Source of the DNA: Kwoniella bestiolae CBS 10118
Lineage: Eukaryota; Basidiomycota; Tremellomycetes; Tremellales; Cryptococcaceae
Reading direction: 5' to 3'
Length of the DNA stretch: 64,000 nucleotides
NCBI RefSeq assembly: GCF_000512585.2
Contig: NC_089246.1
Coordinates: forward strand, 1,860,001 to 1,924,000
Every line of letters starts with the position of its first letter. Position 1 is the stretch's first letter. The notes under the pieces are model-generated. The model searched no databases and was not told where the DNA came from. It saw only the letters and a program-made list of their open reading frames with translations. Of this stretch, positions 22,661-34,708 are shown piece by piece. The position numbers and the translations under genes are program-made.

Positions 22661-23152
22661 ATGTTCCGAACTGCCATCATCTCCTTCCTCGTCGCCTCCG
22701 CCGCTATGGTCGGTGTCAACGCTACTCGAGAGCCCGGAGCCTGTTACCAAGACAACTGTCAACGAGCCGTCCAAAGAACATGGCAAGGTCCCGCTGTCTA
22801 CGCTCAACACATCTCCCAATGTTCTTCCGCCTTGTCATGTCAATCTACCCCCGCGGCCTCTACCACCACCACCTCTACCACCGTGACCGCCGGAGTTACC
22901 ACCATCTACGTATCAGCGGCTACCAACACTCCTGCTCCCGTAGCAGCCGTGCTCTCTTGCCCCACCGGTATCCCATCAGACCAAGCCCAGAACTGTGAAA
23001 ACAGCTTTGTCTCGTACTCCTCCGCCTGTTCATGTGCCTCAGTCACTGCTACCACCTCTGTCGCACCCGCTCCTGTCATCACCGCTACCGTCACCACCAC
23101 CGTGCCCTCCGTCGTCTTCGTGACCGGTGCCCCCGAGGTCGTTGCCCTTTAG
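22661..23152 (+). CDS. Small secreted Ser/Thr-rich, eight-cysteine protein
   Basis: This is an intronless ORF of 163 aa. The N-terminus MFRTAIISFLVASAAMVGVN is a clear signal peptide. The mature part starts with CYQDNCQRAVQRTW, which resembles the DNCxRAV Cys module found repeatedly in fungal extracellular proteins, followed by HISQCSSALSC. A Thr/Ser-rich linker leads to a second Cys group around NCENSFVSYSSACSC, eight cysteines in all. The C-terminus is hydrophobic (VVFVTGAPEVVAL) with no clear GPI site. O-mannosylation of the Thr runs is expected. A strong TATA box, long pyrimidine/AC-rich leader and strongly C-ending codons suggest high expression. A wall or extracellular role is inferred; the function is unknown. 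Confidence 0.85.
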   Translation: MFRTAIISFLVASAAMVGVNATREPGACYQDNCQRAVQRTWQGPAVYAQHISQCSSALSCQSTPAASTTTTSTTVTAGVTTIYVSAATNTPAPVAAVLSCPTGIPSDQAQNCENSFVSYSSACSCASVTATTSVAPAPVITATVTTTVPSVVFVTGAPEVVAL

Positions 23153-23312
23153 TTGGCGGAAAATGAAGGCGAGGGAAGAAATAGCTGGATCATCTCTTCA
23201 GGTTTTTTTTAGGATATCTTTGGGACTAGAGGTCTTTTTCATATAGTATTTAGTATATAGTATACACATCATGTCATGAATGCACATAATGTCTTTGTCC
23301 TATCTTATCGTA

Positions 23313-23382
23313 CATACATAGCATCGCAATATATACAATGGAGTTTCCATACATAGCATCGCAATATATACAATGGAGTTTC
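23313..23382 (+). repeat. Two tandem copies of a 35-bp unit
   Basis: The copies at 23313-23347 and 23348-23382 appear identical (unit starts CATACATAGCATCGCAATAT). They sit in the 160-230 bp downstream of the secreted-protein stop codon, in the spacer before the convergent TBC gene. This is a simple recent duplication, possibly within the 3' UTR. Confidence 0.9.
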
Positions 23383-23434
23383 CATCGACACGGGTATTTA
23401 CAATGCTCGATATTGATAAAAGCACAAGTATGCC

Positions 23435-26400
23435 TCATTCGTCCCCGATCTCCTTTTGAAGCTGGGCAACGGCCTTTTCGCACCTGGCGACGATGTCTAT
23501 ATGTCGTATGATTGGTTTATACGAGTGTTGGAGCTGGATGAATGACATGATTTAGTCCATCAGATCAGTACAGACAAGAATCGTACAACCCACCGCAATA
23601 AGCTTGTCAGCATTCCAAAGCCTGGATGTCATGTTGGAGATGAACGAGAACAGATCTGAAACAGATTCGGTGGCACAAATCTCCACCTCGTTGAGTTTGA
23701 GTATGGCTATAGCGACTCGGAAGAGGGTCTGCAACGTGTAACGAATGGGTTCATGAGTTTTGTTCTGGCGCAGAACAGGGATTGGGCCAACTCACATCAT
23801 GTCCTTCAACGAATGTCACATCCCATACCCTAAACAACGTCTCAACAGGCAAACAATCCGTGAACAAGCTCAACCACCATCCGAAAGTGACACTGGCCAA
23901 GTCTACGCCTAGTTCTTCTAGATGATCGTGCAGTTTGGGTACAAGCTGAGCCACCAGGTCGTTGAGTACCACTTGGTCTGCTCGAGATGCAAGTAGAGAA
24001 GCGGAATAGAATTGAGCAGGGAGGAGTCGATCGATGAGCGACGTAAGAACCCAGTATGCTTGTTCTGCAGACAGAGTCAGCTGGGTCGACATACGCAGTG
24101 CCGGTACAAACTCACCTTCATCAGTGTGGGTGAGCAGTAGCGTAGCAGCGAGCATCTATATAGTGCATAACGTGAGCTCAGGCGAAGAAAATGGCACGAA
24201 GATGAATGGCTTACATTCATTCCTTGGCAGCTACGGCAGCAGAGTCTCATGTTAGCATAGTGAATGTCCAGTAGACAAGACTCAACTCACTAGCCTACTG
24301 CGGGATTATGCCTACCGTCCTATGTCAGCGCAAACATATCACTCAGGTCTGATCACTCACCAGCTATACGCCGTCAAAATCCTTCTCAATTTGGCTACAC
24401 CGGGCCCATCTCCACCGAAGAAAACGTTGCCAGGGAAAGTACGTGATACGTCCTTTTCTATATCCGCGTGAACAGGCGAGAGGTCGTCTTTGTGTACCGC
24501 AAGGATCTCAGCGTATTCCCCCGGGACCATGAGATCTTTTGCACCGGAGCATTCTGCGTTGTACGCGAAGTCAGCTCTCTTGTCCATATCTAGTACATCT
24601 TCAGAGGCGGAACGAAGCGGAAATTTAGGTTGGAGAGGATGCAGACCAGAACGGGGTCGATCATGCGATAGGTCACAAAATCTCGAGGTCACTACACCAC
24701 TCACCAGCCCAAACGTCACTCCTATACTTGAGCGGTATACCCTTCCTCACCAGCCTTGTGAAAACCTTCCAATCTTCCTGACCCCCTTTCCCGCTCATTC
24801 CCATTTGACTGATCCCTATCAGACCTGAGCCCCATCGGAGGTCCTCTGATTTATGGTTACTACCAGACAAGGAGTCGCGTATGTGTCTTGCTCTGCGCCT
24901 CAAGAACGCGTCCCACTCTTTCAAGCGATCTTGTTGCTGTCTATCATGAATCTCCGTCAGTTGTTCTAACAAGCTGGATACAGTCAATCGACTTGCACTT
25001 GCAGATGTAGAATCGATGGTGGGTGAGGACTCCGTCAGTGAAGCGGAGAGAGGTGGAGTGGTTGTCGTGGTGGGTGCAATAGCAGGTCGGAGTGAGGAAG
25101 CACCTCTGGATGCGACAGTCAGGTGATCCTTCGCTGTTACAGGTTTAGCCGGTGAGGGATTAAGACTGAGGAGAGTGGACGATCGATGTCTTTGTGTATC
25201 GGCATGCGAAGAAGAGCGAGATTTGGGAGGCGAGCCGCTCTCGGGCGTCTTGACACGGACTACCGAATCGGTGGATCGTCTAGGTGAAGGTATAGAGGTT
25301 GAATCGCTGATATCCGTGGATTTACGTTCCCTTTGTATGGACTTTTGGCTTCCGTGAGAGCCACGTCGTCTTTTAGCTATCCATCCTTCACTTTCGTTGT
25401 CCGCCGCTGGGGCTAGAGTACCATTCAAAGACATTGGCGCGGATGTTCCTGCCGCAGAAGCATCCTTGAGTAACTTGGCGTGTTGGATGTCATCTAAGCG
25501 CATGTCAGCGTGTCAAGTCTTGAGTGGATACAGCCAATTCTGCAACTCACATATAAAACCATACCTGTCCGTTAAAGGCTCATCCTCACTTTCGAATCTA
25601 CTAGCCGTGGTCAACTTGTTCTTTGACGCTTGGAAGAAGGACCCGAGGTTTTGACGTGACAGCGTCACAGTAGGTGGTCGAATGTCATCAGGGACGATTG
25701 AGGACAGCTCCACTGACGGAAGGGGTCTTTCCTCGGTAGGTGACGTAGCTGATGAGCCCGAATGAGCGACAGCCGAAGGTGCTGAAATAGCTGTGGTTGG
25801 GAAAGCCCGAGCCGATGATGTGCGATGGAGTAGAGACGGTCTAGGGTCGTCGGTGATATTGCTTATGACTCTGGTACCTCTGATAGTGGCGTTGGAAACA
25901 GATGACAGCAATGTCCGACCAAGAGAAGCAGTAGCAGCGAGAGCTTGATCGCCGTAGCCTGATCCCTTGGTGTCTCTGAAACTGCCAAGATCTGCTGAAG
26001 GCAGCTGACTACCAATAGATGCTGCTCGGCTCCGAGACAGGTCCCTTGATCTGCGTCGATCTGAAATAGCATCTCGAGCTATTATGCCATCGTCACGGGC
26101 GTTGCTAACGAGCGAGTGGGAGAGGTAGGCGACTAGCGAATTGGAGGGGATCTCGGAGGAAAGCAAGATTGATGAGGGATCCGGAGTGATGATACGCTAT
26201 AAAGTATGTCAGAACTATCCCTTATCTCATTCCGGTCAACTCACAGTAGCTAGGAATATCGCCTTGAACGCTGGACTGCTCCCTCCATCGCCTTTCCGCC
26301 ATGCTTCTGGATCCTCCTCGTCTAGTATAGCGGATTCAGCATCGATGGTTGGATTAGAGGCAGGTATGGTCGTTTTAGCGGGAGGTTGTAATGTTGTTTG

Positions 26401-27646
26401 ATTTCCAGGACCAGACTTCTTGCTCCCACTCCATACCCACAGTCCCGAAGTCCATGTGGACCGATTATTCTTCTTCACTGGTGGTCCCACAGGCGTGGTA
26501 GTCCCACTGATAGAGTTGGAGGAGCGAGTAGCGGGATCAGGAGGGTCGACAGGAGATGAAGGGAAGGGAACAGATAACGAAGAAGCGATGGAAGGTGGTC
26601 TTCTAGCCCCTCGGTGGGACGGTGTAGGTGAGAGTGATCGTACAGATGCGGCGTCGTTGGGGATTGGCAGTGGATTGGGAGCCATTTCGCTTATGGGAGA
26701 GGTAGAAGTAAGAGAGGTGGATATCGCTTCGGTGAGACCGTCATGAATCGAGGCCTGGAAGATATCAGCACGACCTAAAAGCAGAGTATGGGAGACCAAC
26801 CTGATCTGCAGATTTCCGCCTAGTTCTAGGTTTGCTCCTCTCTGTGTTCACCTTCTTTAGCTTGGCATTCTCATCCTCTAACCTCTCTATGACCTCTTTG
26901 AGCTCTGCTATCGCTTTGCTAAGTATTCTAAGAGGGTGGTCGGTAGAGGTGAGAATAGGATCACTTGCGGGGGGAGAAGGAGGGAATAGCGGAGGATGAT
27001 CAGTGGAGCTCGGTGGATGGGCAGTGGATGTGGGGAGATCACCGGTTGATGGGTCAAACGAGTCGGTCGTGGAAGTATCCATGGGTGTCGAAGTGGACGA
27101 TGGACCAGAGGGGGTTGCTCTACCATATTGACGCAGTGCATCATCCGTCATGAGATCGAATCTAGTCTCTACAATAGCCAATTCCTCTTTACTCAGACTG
27201 TCCAGATAAGTGAGCAACCTGGACCCAGTCGAATCTCCTCTCTTTGGTGAGCGAAACCGACTCAGCTGCTGATCTTCTACTATACGATGGTTATGCAGTG
27301 AAGGCGATGTAAGGGCTGACCAATGACCACTCCGCCGACTTGACTCTACGCCGAGCAACTGGGCTTCACTCGATTCATTTGCTGAACGACGAGATGATCT
27401 AGCCAAGGAGATGGTGTTTGCATGAGGTCTATGATATGTTGGAGAATGAATGTCCTGAGACCTAGGAGAGAAGTCGTGCCCCGCTGGCAATAAGATGGAA
27501 GGTGTGAGTTGAACTCCACCTACAGGGTGACCTGTTGACACACGACGAGAGAGTGAAGGGTGAGAGGTGGTGCTTGTAGCGAGAGGATGACTCCTTGATG
27601 TCTCTGTGGATCTCAGTCTCGGCCTAGGCTGAATCTGCTCAGCCAT
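23435..27646 (-). CDS. TBC-domain Rab GTPase-activating protein
   Basis: This is a RabGAP expected to stimulate GTP hydrolysis on a Rab protein of vesicle traffic. The ATG at 27646 opens a long low-complexity, Ser/Thr/Pro-rich N-terminal half (MAEQIQPRPRLRSTETSRSH). A short coiled coil (AIAELKEVIERLEDENAKLK) lies near residue 270. The TBC domain is in the C-terminal third: TRLVRKGIPLKYRSDVWA (motif start), IEKDVSRTFP with the catalytic arginine finger, YCQGMNMLAA with the glutamine finger, and WWLSLFTDCLPVETLFRVWD. Both catalytic fingers are intact. A final exon after an intron at about 23535-23600 gives LQHSYKPIIRHIDIVARCEK and ends QLQKEIGDE at 23435. The protein is roughly 1,000-1,100 aa. 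The arrangement recalls fungal Gyp-type or TBC1D-type GAPs, but the partner Rab cannot be named. Confidence 0.9.
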
Positions 27647-27858
27647 GGCTATGTCCCCTGTGCTCTCATGAGCTCATGTGAGGTGTATAGTATATGACGA
27701 TGATGATGATGAAGATGGATGTGATGATGATGACGGAACCAATCGAGATGATGATGATGAAGGAACATAGATATAACATCTACTTTTCATCTTTCAATCT
27801 TTCACTCTTTCACTTCTCTTTCCTCATCTTCATTTCACTACAGATCAACGCATAGATC
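27647..27858. promoter_or_regulatory. Short divergent promoter with GAT repeats
   Basis: Only 212 bp separate the TBC GAP and the RRM gene, which are transcribed outward. The region is dominated by GATGAT-type trinucleotide repeats at about 27697-27762 and a CT-rich stretch next to the RRM start. Confidence 0.6.
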
Positions 27859-29230
27859 ATGGTCAGGACCAACAAGCCGTACCAGGTGAGTGCCCTCTCA
27901 TGCTTGCATGAGGTGGATGCTTACGATTTACTCATCGTACTCCATAGCGCCCCGATACCTATCGCAAGTCCAACCCCGACGCGACAGGTTCATGGAAACA
28001 TGATCTACACGACTCGGTCAGATCATCACTGGCATCTCGTATCTCATCATCCTCTTCCTCATCAACGACTCCAGCATCCAGATCATCTCTGCTTAACCGA
28101 ATAACAGGTGGTCAAGGTAAAGAACTGCTCCCATCCAACTCGTCAAATGTAAAATTACACGGGTTCGACGGACCACCACCAGCGAACCTGAACAATCCTA
28201 ATGCCGGTGTGGAGCTCTTACCCTCGGGAAATGGTAGAAGACCAAAGAACAGTGGGAGAGGTGTGAACAATCAAAGTAAAGATCAGTTGAACGCTGCGTT
28301 GGGGGTAGGTGCTCAGCGAGTGAGGGATGTTAGACCGGTTCAGAGGGAATTGATACAACCTCAGCAGCAAGTGTCGATCATGGGTGCTGCGAGGGGGACT
28401 ACTTGGGTGAGGGTGGAGAATTTGGCTCTGGGAACTACGGCTGAGGATGTCGAGGTGAGTAAGGCTTGACTACCATGGCAATCGGATATTTACACCATTA
28501 CAAATCACGTCGGATTCATCTCAAATACATCCATTCCTCGCCTTCATGTGCTAATAGACTTTATATAGTCTGCATTCGCACCCCTCGCGATACTCAACTC
28601 CAAAACCATAATTTCCGCTACCCCCAACACAGTCACGGTGGACCTCGAGCTGGAGAACCGGTCTGACGCGGAAGGGTTGATCAAGCAATACCACGGTGTA
28701 GTAGCGGATGGAAATACGCTTAGTGTGACAATCATCAACCAAGGTTTGAAAGGTAGGATAGGAGCTTCCACACCGGCGGTGGTCCAGCAACCTGCTCAGC
28801 CTGCTGAAAGGAAGCACAATGTTGGGAGGGAGCTACTGGGATCGAACTCGTCTGGGTGAGTTCAATCGTACTTGCATTCCTTCGTTCTGTCTTTCGTCTC
28901 CGGAAACCGCCCTCCATCGTAAATCCCACTTCATTTCACCGCACAACCTCTGCATGATGATTCTCGCTTCCGGATTAAGGCTAATTGTTATCCCTCGCTC
29001 TTAGCAAACTCTATTCCGATACCATCCTTGCGGCAAACCCAACCTCATCCATAATGACACTCTCCGACGGCTCAGCATTCACCCCTACCCCGGAAGCAGC
29101 AGCAGCAGCTCGAAGATCAGATGCCTGGCGACAAGGTGGTCCCTCGCTAGCCCAGCGACTGGGTGGCCCGAGAAGTAAAGGAAGGGGGCAGATTGGGGGA
29201 GGCAGTTTTCATGATATGTTGATAGATTAG
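27859..29230 (+). CDS. RRM-type RNA-binding protein
   Basis: Exons are 27859-27885, 27948-28454, 28569-28855 and 29005-29230, giving about 348 aa. The first exon encodes only MVRTNKPYQ. A Ser-rich, Gly/Asn/Arg-containing region follows, with GRRPKNSGRGVNNQSK. The RRM begins at TTWVRVENLALGTTAEDVE (RNP2-like first strand). It continues SAFAPLAILNSKTIISA and VDLELENRSDAEGLIKQYHG to GNTLSVTII (last strand). The tail is low complexity (PEAAAAARRSDAWRQGG, GPRSKGRGQIGGGSF). The architecture of N-terminal disordered region, single RRM and Gly/Arg tail recalls mRNA-export adaptors of the ALY/REF-Yra1 kind, but the resemblance is loose, so only an RNA-binding role is claimed. Confidence 0.82.
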
Positions 29231-30440
29231 TCGGGAATTGCTGGAGAGTGGGCATAATACTATGTATCTGAGATTATTTGGTGTAGTGTTCTACAGAAGA
29301 GCGTTCTCGTCCACGTCAATGGGAAGGCGATGGCTCTGGCAAGACGATGGCTCTACCAAGCTGTCCATAACCACCCCAATTTGCTTCCGTCTCGCCATTA
29401 CCTCATCAGGTTCCTACTCTTCTCTTCTCCTTCGCCTGTCATCCTCGGATTCTACCTGTACCTCAGTCCCGAACGCATTGAAGCAGATCTCCTAAGCGTG
29501 CCAATGGGGACCATTAGCCTCCGATGCATGGCATCCCAGGCCGAAACTTGTATTTAGTCGGTGCGATCGGCCGTGCAGCTGGTCCGATTAAGCTTAAATG
29601 ATGCTAATTCCTCCCATTAGATTCGCTCGTCAAAGACTTTCGACCGAAACGAAGATATTTGACAGTTCTAGCGAGTCTTGCACTCCCTTAGTCCGATTGC
29701 GGTTACGTATCCATTTCATAGAAAACCTCTGTAATCAGATAAGAGGACAGAAGCGGGAGTAGATAGACAGATCCCCTTTTCGCTTTATAACACGCCTTCT
29801 AAGGGTTGGGACTTTCGCTAGTGCAGTTGTACATTCGAATATTACATCCTACGTTCTTTATCAGATAAACGAGTTCCTGAGGCGTTGCTATAAATAATAT
29901 AATGATTCTATTAGGTGTTCCTTGGCGATTCAATTGACATGTGTGTTCTTTTCCTTCCATTAGCACTGTCACTCAGACTCAATCCGATCTTTCTCAAGTG
30001 TTCCGTTCCTTGGCTCATTCAATCGGCCGAGTGCGCTCTCACCAGTCACTCTGCCTTGTTCCATCGATGGCTGTCTTCGCTCGTTCCTTGCTGATGAGCC
30101 TAGATCAGGTGAATGTAAAGTAGGTTCGGATGGTGATGCGAATGCACGATGGGAAGACTCAAAGGCTTTCAAGAGAGGATTTTTCCCCATCTCATCGTCA
30201 GATCTCAATCGCCCTTTCTTTGCACTAGCTCAGAACTATTCATTCTCATCTCCTGGGACCTATCACAGGAGAAACGAATTGGCTCTTCGGTGAATGGTCG
30301 ATACAGAATTTTCTGGTGGACAGGCTTTTTCAGCGAGCAAATCTCAGATAAGAGAAAAAGCTTCATGTATATATGAGAGAACACGATGACAGTCTTTTCA
30401 TCCTCCTTTGAACACCCTCAACCGCTATCCCTCTCCCAGA
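29231..30440. other. Intergenic region (1.2 kb) before the ferric reductase
   Basis: I see no gene; ORFs are short and unsupported. The proximal part holds a TATATATG run at about 30368, some 70 bp before the ferric reductase ATG. Iron-responsive GATA-type sites may be present but I cannot support a specific one. Confidence 0.45.
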
Positions 30441-33177
30441 ATGTCGCGAATACACTTCCTTCTCATCTGGCTTTCCCTGCTCATCTTATCATGCTCAGCT
30501 GAAAGGCTTGAGATATCACTTCGTAAACCACCCTACCAATGTCTTGAAGGATGTTACGATGCTTTGTCCTTGGTAACGTTTGGCGATATCAAAGCCAAGA
30601 AGCCTACGATCAAAGATCAATGCAATTCGACCTCTTTCGTCAGCTCGTTGGCCCTGTGTTCAAGCAACTACTGCTCTTCGAAACAGCAGATTGACGGTTG
30701 GAAGTACATCACCTCGGAATGCGAAGGGTCGAAGATCGACCTACAACCTCAAGGAGAAGTTCTGCTCTCGATTGATACCTCGGAAGTGCCATCTACAAGC
30801 ATATTCGGAAAGAAGAAGACTGTCAACGGGACGATACTGCTAGATCAACGCTCTTTCGATGCGGGTTACAGGACTGTTGTGAGTGACGATTAGCAATGAC
30901 TGATGACTTCTCTCGCTGACGCACCCCAACCCTTCCACACCACACAGAATTCTCAATGGCAGAGACTGGCTTACGTGAGTTGGACGAAGTTGTCATTCCA
31001 TCACGTCATCTGCTGAAATACAGTCCTCAGAGTCACGCCTTTGGCTTCGCCGTCTATCTATTTCTAATTGTAATAGTGCTTATCGGTCTATGCAATCGAC
31101 TCTTGTGTCTAATGGTCAACCGTAACCTCCCTGACTCTCCTGAAGATCCGGATGTACCTAGATCCACACGCAGTCCGACTATATGGTCGAGAGGTTACAC
31201 ATGGTGGCGAAAGAACGTCACTATGCCTGCGCTGTTCGGCTACAGGCATTCTCAGCCATGGGGATGGGTATCAATACCTACGAGAATGCAAAGTATTCTG
31301 GTGAGTGGACCTAGCATCCCCACAAGAGACTCCGCCTACCCAAAGCTTGCTCTATAGATATTCTCGTTCATCGCCATCAACATAATCTTCACATGTGTGG
31401 GATATGATCTGTTTGACGATAACACCGAGTGAGTTGATCTTTGAGTTGCAGAGACCTCGAACTGATATCTCCGTATAAAGGGACACGAACGACAAACAGG
31501 CTCAACTTCTCGATCAACTGCAGTACCGAACAGGAGTGATGTGCGTGTACAACCTGCCGCTGCTTTGGTTATTGGCAGGAAGGAATGATGTGATTCTGTG
31601 GATCACCGGGTGGTCGTACTGTAAGTGCTTGGTAAGAAGCTAGAATATCGTTGTTGATCTCAGCCTCAGCCTCCGTGAACTTGTGGCATCGATATATCGC
31701 TCGGCTAGCCGTGATTCAAGCGTTCATCCATGGAGTGTGAGTAGAGCCACGCTGTAGTCGTCCACGCCAAATCCGCTGATGTCCAAACGCAGAGTCTACT
31801 CCATCGATAAGAGGGACTCTTTGGCCGAACGATTCTTCCACCGAATGTATTGGGGCACTGGTGTGTTCGTGAGTCCTTCGATACCAAGTATTCTAGTAAA
31901 TATACATCTAACTGGGATGTCGTTCCAGGCCCTGATCTGCTTCATCTTCCTGGTGGTCTTCTCCATCAAGCCGATCCGAACGAGATGGTACGAGATATTC
32001 TTGGTCACTCATATCGCACTGGCGGTGTGCAGCTTGGTGCTCCTCTACTTCCACTTGACGCATATGAAGGGGAAGTTTGACCCATATGTGTATGCATGTG
32101 GCGCTGTCTGGGTAAGTGAGCCAAAAAGTAGAGGCGCATAACCCGTGTTGATGAGTTACGCAGGGCCTTGATCGATTGATACGTCTGCTCCGTATCGTCG
32201 TTCTGACTTACAAGGCACTTTCGAGCAAAGGCAAGAACACCATCGCAGTAATGTCAAATGACGACTCCGGGTTGATAAGACTGTCAATTACAACTTCTAT
32301 CAGGATCATTCCGAAACCAGGTCATTACTACTTCCTGTACCACCCGTTCTCGATCAAGCCTTGGGAAAACCACCCGTTTACCGTTGCTTCATGGGAGATC
32401 AACGACGATTCGACCACTTTACACTTCCTCGTAGCACCTCAGAAGGGCGCTACCAAGAAGTGGAGGAAAAGAGTTTCCAAGACACCAGAAAGGAGTGACA
32501 ACATCAGACTGCTGATTGAAGGTCCATATGGTCACTCAAATCCCGTCGAAAGGTATGAGAACTTGCTATTAGTCGCGGGCGGAAGCGGTATAACGTCGAT
32601 GTTGGCTTATATCCACACCATGAAGTACCACCGGCAAGACCTCCGGGACGTTGTGACCAAAAAAGTTACATTGGTATGGGTAGTAAAGAACCTACACTAT
32701 GCGATGGACGTGATTCAAAACGAACTGAAGGAGTTTGTAGATACCTCGAATGGCATTAAAGGGATCTCAGTAAACATCCAACTTCACTTGACCAAAGACA
32801 CCGATTCGACCACGACAACTCTCGCAGGCTCCCCAGCGATGTCGAGGGATAATTCAAAATCCACTGGATCTTCTCCAAACACGCTATCCAGTCCGACGAT
32901 GTTCGCGGAGAAAGTTTACCAAGATGAAGAGACTAAAGAGCCGGGAGAGAAGCCCTCCGGCGCATTGACGATTCATTACGGTAGGCCCGAGATGCACTAC
33001 TTGGTGGACACAGCTTTAAGTAGACTGGTGGGCGGCGAGAGACTTGCGGTGTCGGCATGCGGTCCAGCGGCGATGATTGATGATATGCGCAAAGCGGTTT
33101 GTGAGTTGTATGGGTCAGAGGAAGGGAAGGTGGATGGTAGGACTTTGGAGTACTTCGAAGAGTTATTTTCTTGGTAA
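30441..33177 (+). CDS. Ferric/cupric reductase, FRE family
   Basis: This is a plasma-membrane metalloreductase that moves electrons from NADPH through FAD and two hemes to extracellular Fe(III)/Cu(II), for high-affinity iron or copper uptake. The ATG at 30441 gives a signal peptide MSRIHFLLIWLSLLILSCSA and an extracellular Cys-containing domain (CLEGCYDAL, CSSNYCSS). Exons include 30441-30878, a 27-nt exon 30948-30974 (NSQWQRLAY) and 31031-31300 (SHAFGFAVYLF, first TM). Heme-binding TMs follow, with FIHGV and the VYSIDKRDSLAERFFHRMYW loop. The FAD site is HPFSIKPWENHPFTVAS. The NADPH region has LLVAGGSGITSMLAYIH and, near the end, VSACGPAAMIDDMR. The C-terminus is EYFEELFSW, with the aromatic residue usual for the family. 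It is adjacent to a hemerythrin-like gene and a zinc-uptake pair. Confidence 0.93.
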
Positions 33178-33600
33178 ATTTTGGATCTCATAGGTCATGC
33201 ATAGATCGTAGCACGTATTTACCACGCTCACAATCAAGGTCTTGAACGATACCCGAGATCCACTCAGGTGCTGCCAAATTCCCACGTAGCGGTACGATGA
33301 GGTCATGGGGTCTACCGGACTGACTAATCAACCTTATCTAATCGTGCCGTCATTGGTATGACAGGAGAGGTATTCGCACTTACACCTCCATCAGATGATG
33401 CATGGATCGATGTGAAAATATATTAGTCTGATTGGCTCAGCCTTGTGACGCAGACACAGTACAAAGTCAACGAAAGGAGGGTATGACGAGGGATGACATC
33501 TGGTCGTGCGATGGTTGGTGGATTCAGCCTACATAAAAGGTGAAATCTTAGGTAGTAGCTGCAGCATTCTTCATTCAACCACCTTTCCAAAGTCTTCTCA
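33178..33600. promoter_or_regulatory. Promoter of the hemerythrin-like gene
   Basis: This 423-bp gap has no gene. It contains the 3' UTR of the ferric reductase and a CATAAAAGG TATA-like element at about 33533, some 65 bp before the first ATG of the next gene. Confidence 0.5.
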
Positions 33601-34414
33601 ATGCTCTCTACCCGCTTTATCACACGCATTCGACCAGTATACCATAACCAGCTTCGTTTATTTGCAACGGCCAAGATGTCAACGGTATCCGACGTCATCT
33701 CGCACGACCACCGTGAGCTCGAAGAGTACTACGATAACATTGTGAAAGCATCTACCGACGACGAGAAGGTCAGATGGCAGAACCAGTTCACCTGGGAGCT
33801 GGCCAGACACTCGATTGGTGAGGAATTGGTAGTCTACCCGGCGTTTGAGAAATACATTGCGGACGGAAAGGCCATGGCGGATAAAGACAGAGCCGAGCAT
33901 GCGAAGGTGGGTTAATCTGCAGTGACCTCTTTGAGGGATCCTCAAATGTGTGATTAGCTATGGTAATTGCCAGCCCACACCCTGTTACAGTATCAGGTAC
34001 TCTCGCTAATCATCCACATTCATTAGGCAAAAGAACTCCTCAACACCTTCCAACAGCTCCAACCATCCAGTCCCGAGTTCGAGCGCACCCTCAAACAACT
34101 CATGAGCGAGCTGTCCGAGCATATCAAAGGTGAGGAGCAAGATGATATGCCCAAGCTCGAGCAATCCCTCCCAGGAGGTGAATCGGCCCAACTTGCCACC
34201 AGCTTCCAAAGGACAAAGAAGTTTGTCCCCACCAGAAGTCACCCGAGCGCACCTGACAAGCCTGTGAGTGGTTACCTTTCAAGAGGCTGAACAGCTTGCG
34301 TCCCCACAATTGACATCTGGTTCCCCCGTATAGCCCTTCGAGACCGTTGCGGGTTTGATGGCAGCACCGATCGACAAGCTCGGCGACATCTTCCGAAGAT
34401 TCCCAAAGGATTGA
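33601..34414 (+). CDS. Hemerythrin HHE-domain protein, likely mitochondrial
   Basis: Hemerythrin-like proteins bind a di-iron centre and act in O2, NO or iron handling. The long form starts at 33601 with a basic, Arg/Ser-rich, acid-free presequence (MLSTRFITRIRPVYHNQLRL) typical of mitochondrial import. A second in-frame ATG at 33676 (MSTVSDVISHDH) would give a cytosolic form. Metal ligands are spread as expected for a four-helix bundle: ISHDHRELEEYYDN, ARHSIGEELVVYPAFEKY, RAEHAKAKELL, and LSEHIKGEEQDDMPKLEQ. Three exons are used; the last gives ETVAGLMAAPIDKLGDIFRR and ends FPKD at 34414. Length is about 210-235 aa. Its position directly after a ferric reductase supports an iron or oxygen link, which is an inference. 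Confidence 0.9.
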
Positions 34415-34708
34415 ACGTTTCTGGTGAGGTCTTACGCAAGTGGTGAGCCGGTCGGGCTGACTGATGTGTCCTCTAACAGCGACTGCTCAGCCAAGATGCC
34501 ATCGGCCACGTGAAAAACAAAGAATATGACTGCAAGTGAAAGATTGTATATACGAGTGAAGTATGTTAACCTTATGCATTTCGTTCTATGAAGAATCATC
34601 TATTATAGTTGTTTGTTGCCCAAATAGGTTTTTATTATATATGTGGTTGAGTTTTGACTTCTTTGTTTTCACTTTACCTGCCTTTGATCTCACCTGAAAT
34701 GAAGAGAC

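Noticed and set aside
22293..22886. 197-codon + strand ORF overlapping the secreted-protein gene in another frame
   Set aside because: It is a shadow of the CT/AC-rich leader and of the real 163-aa gene, and its product is low complexity.
26420..26746. + strand ORFs opposite the TBC GAP gene
   Set aside because: They are antisense shadows of the Ser/Pro-rich coding exon on the minus strand.
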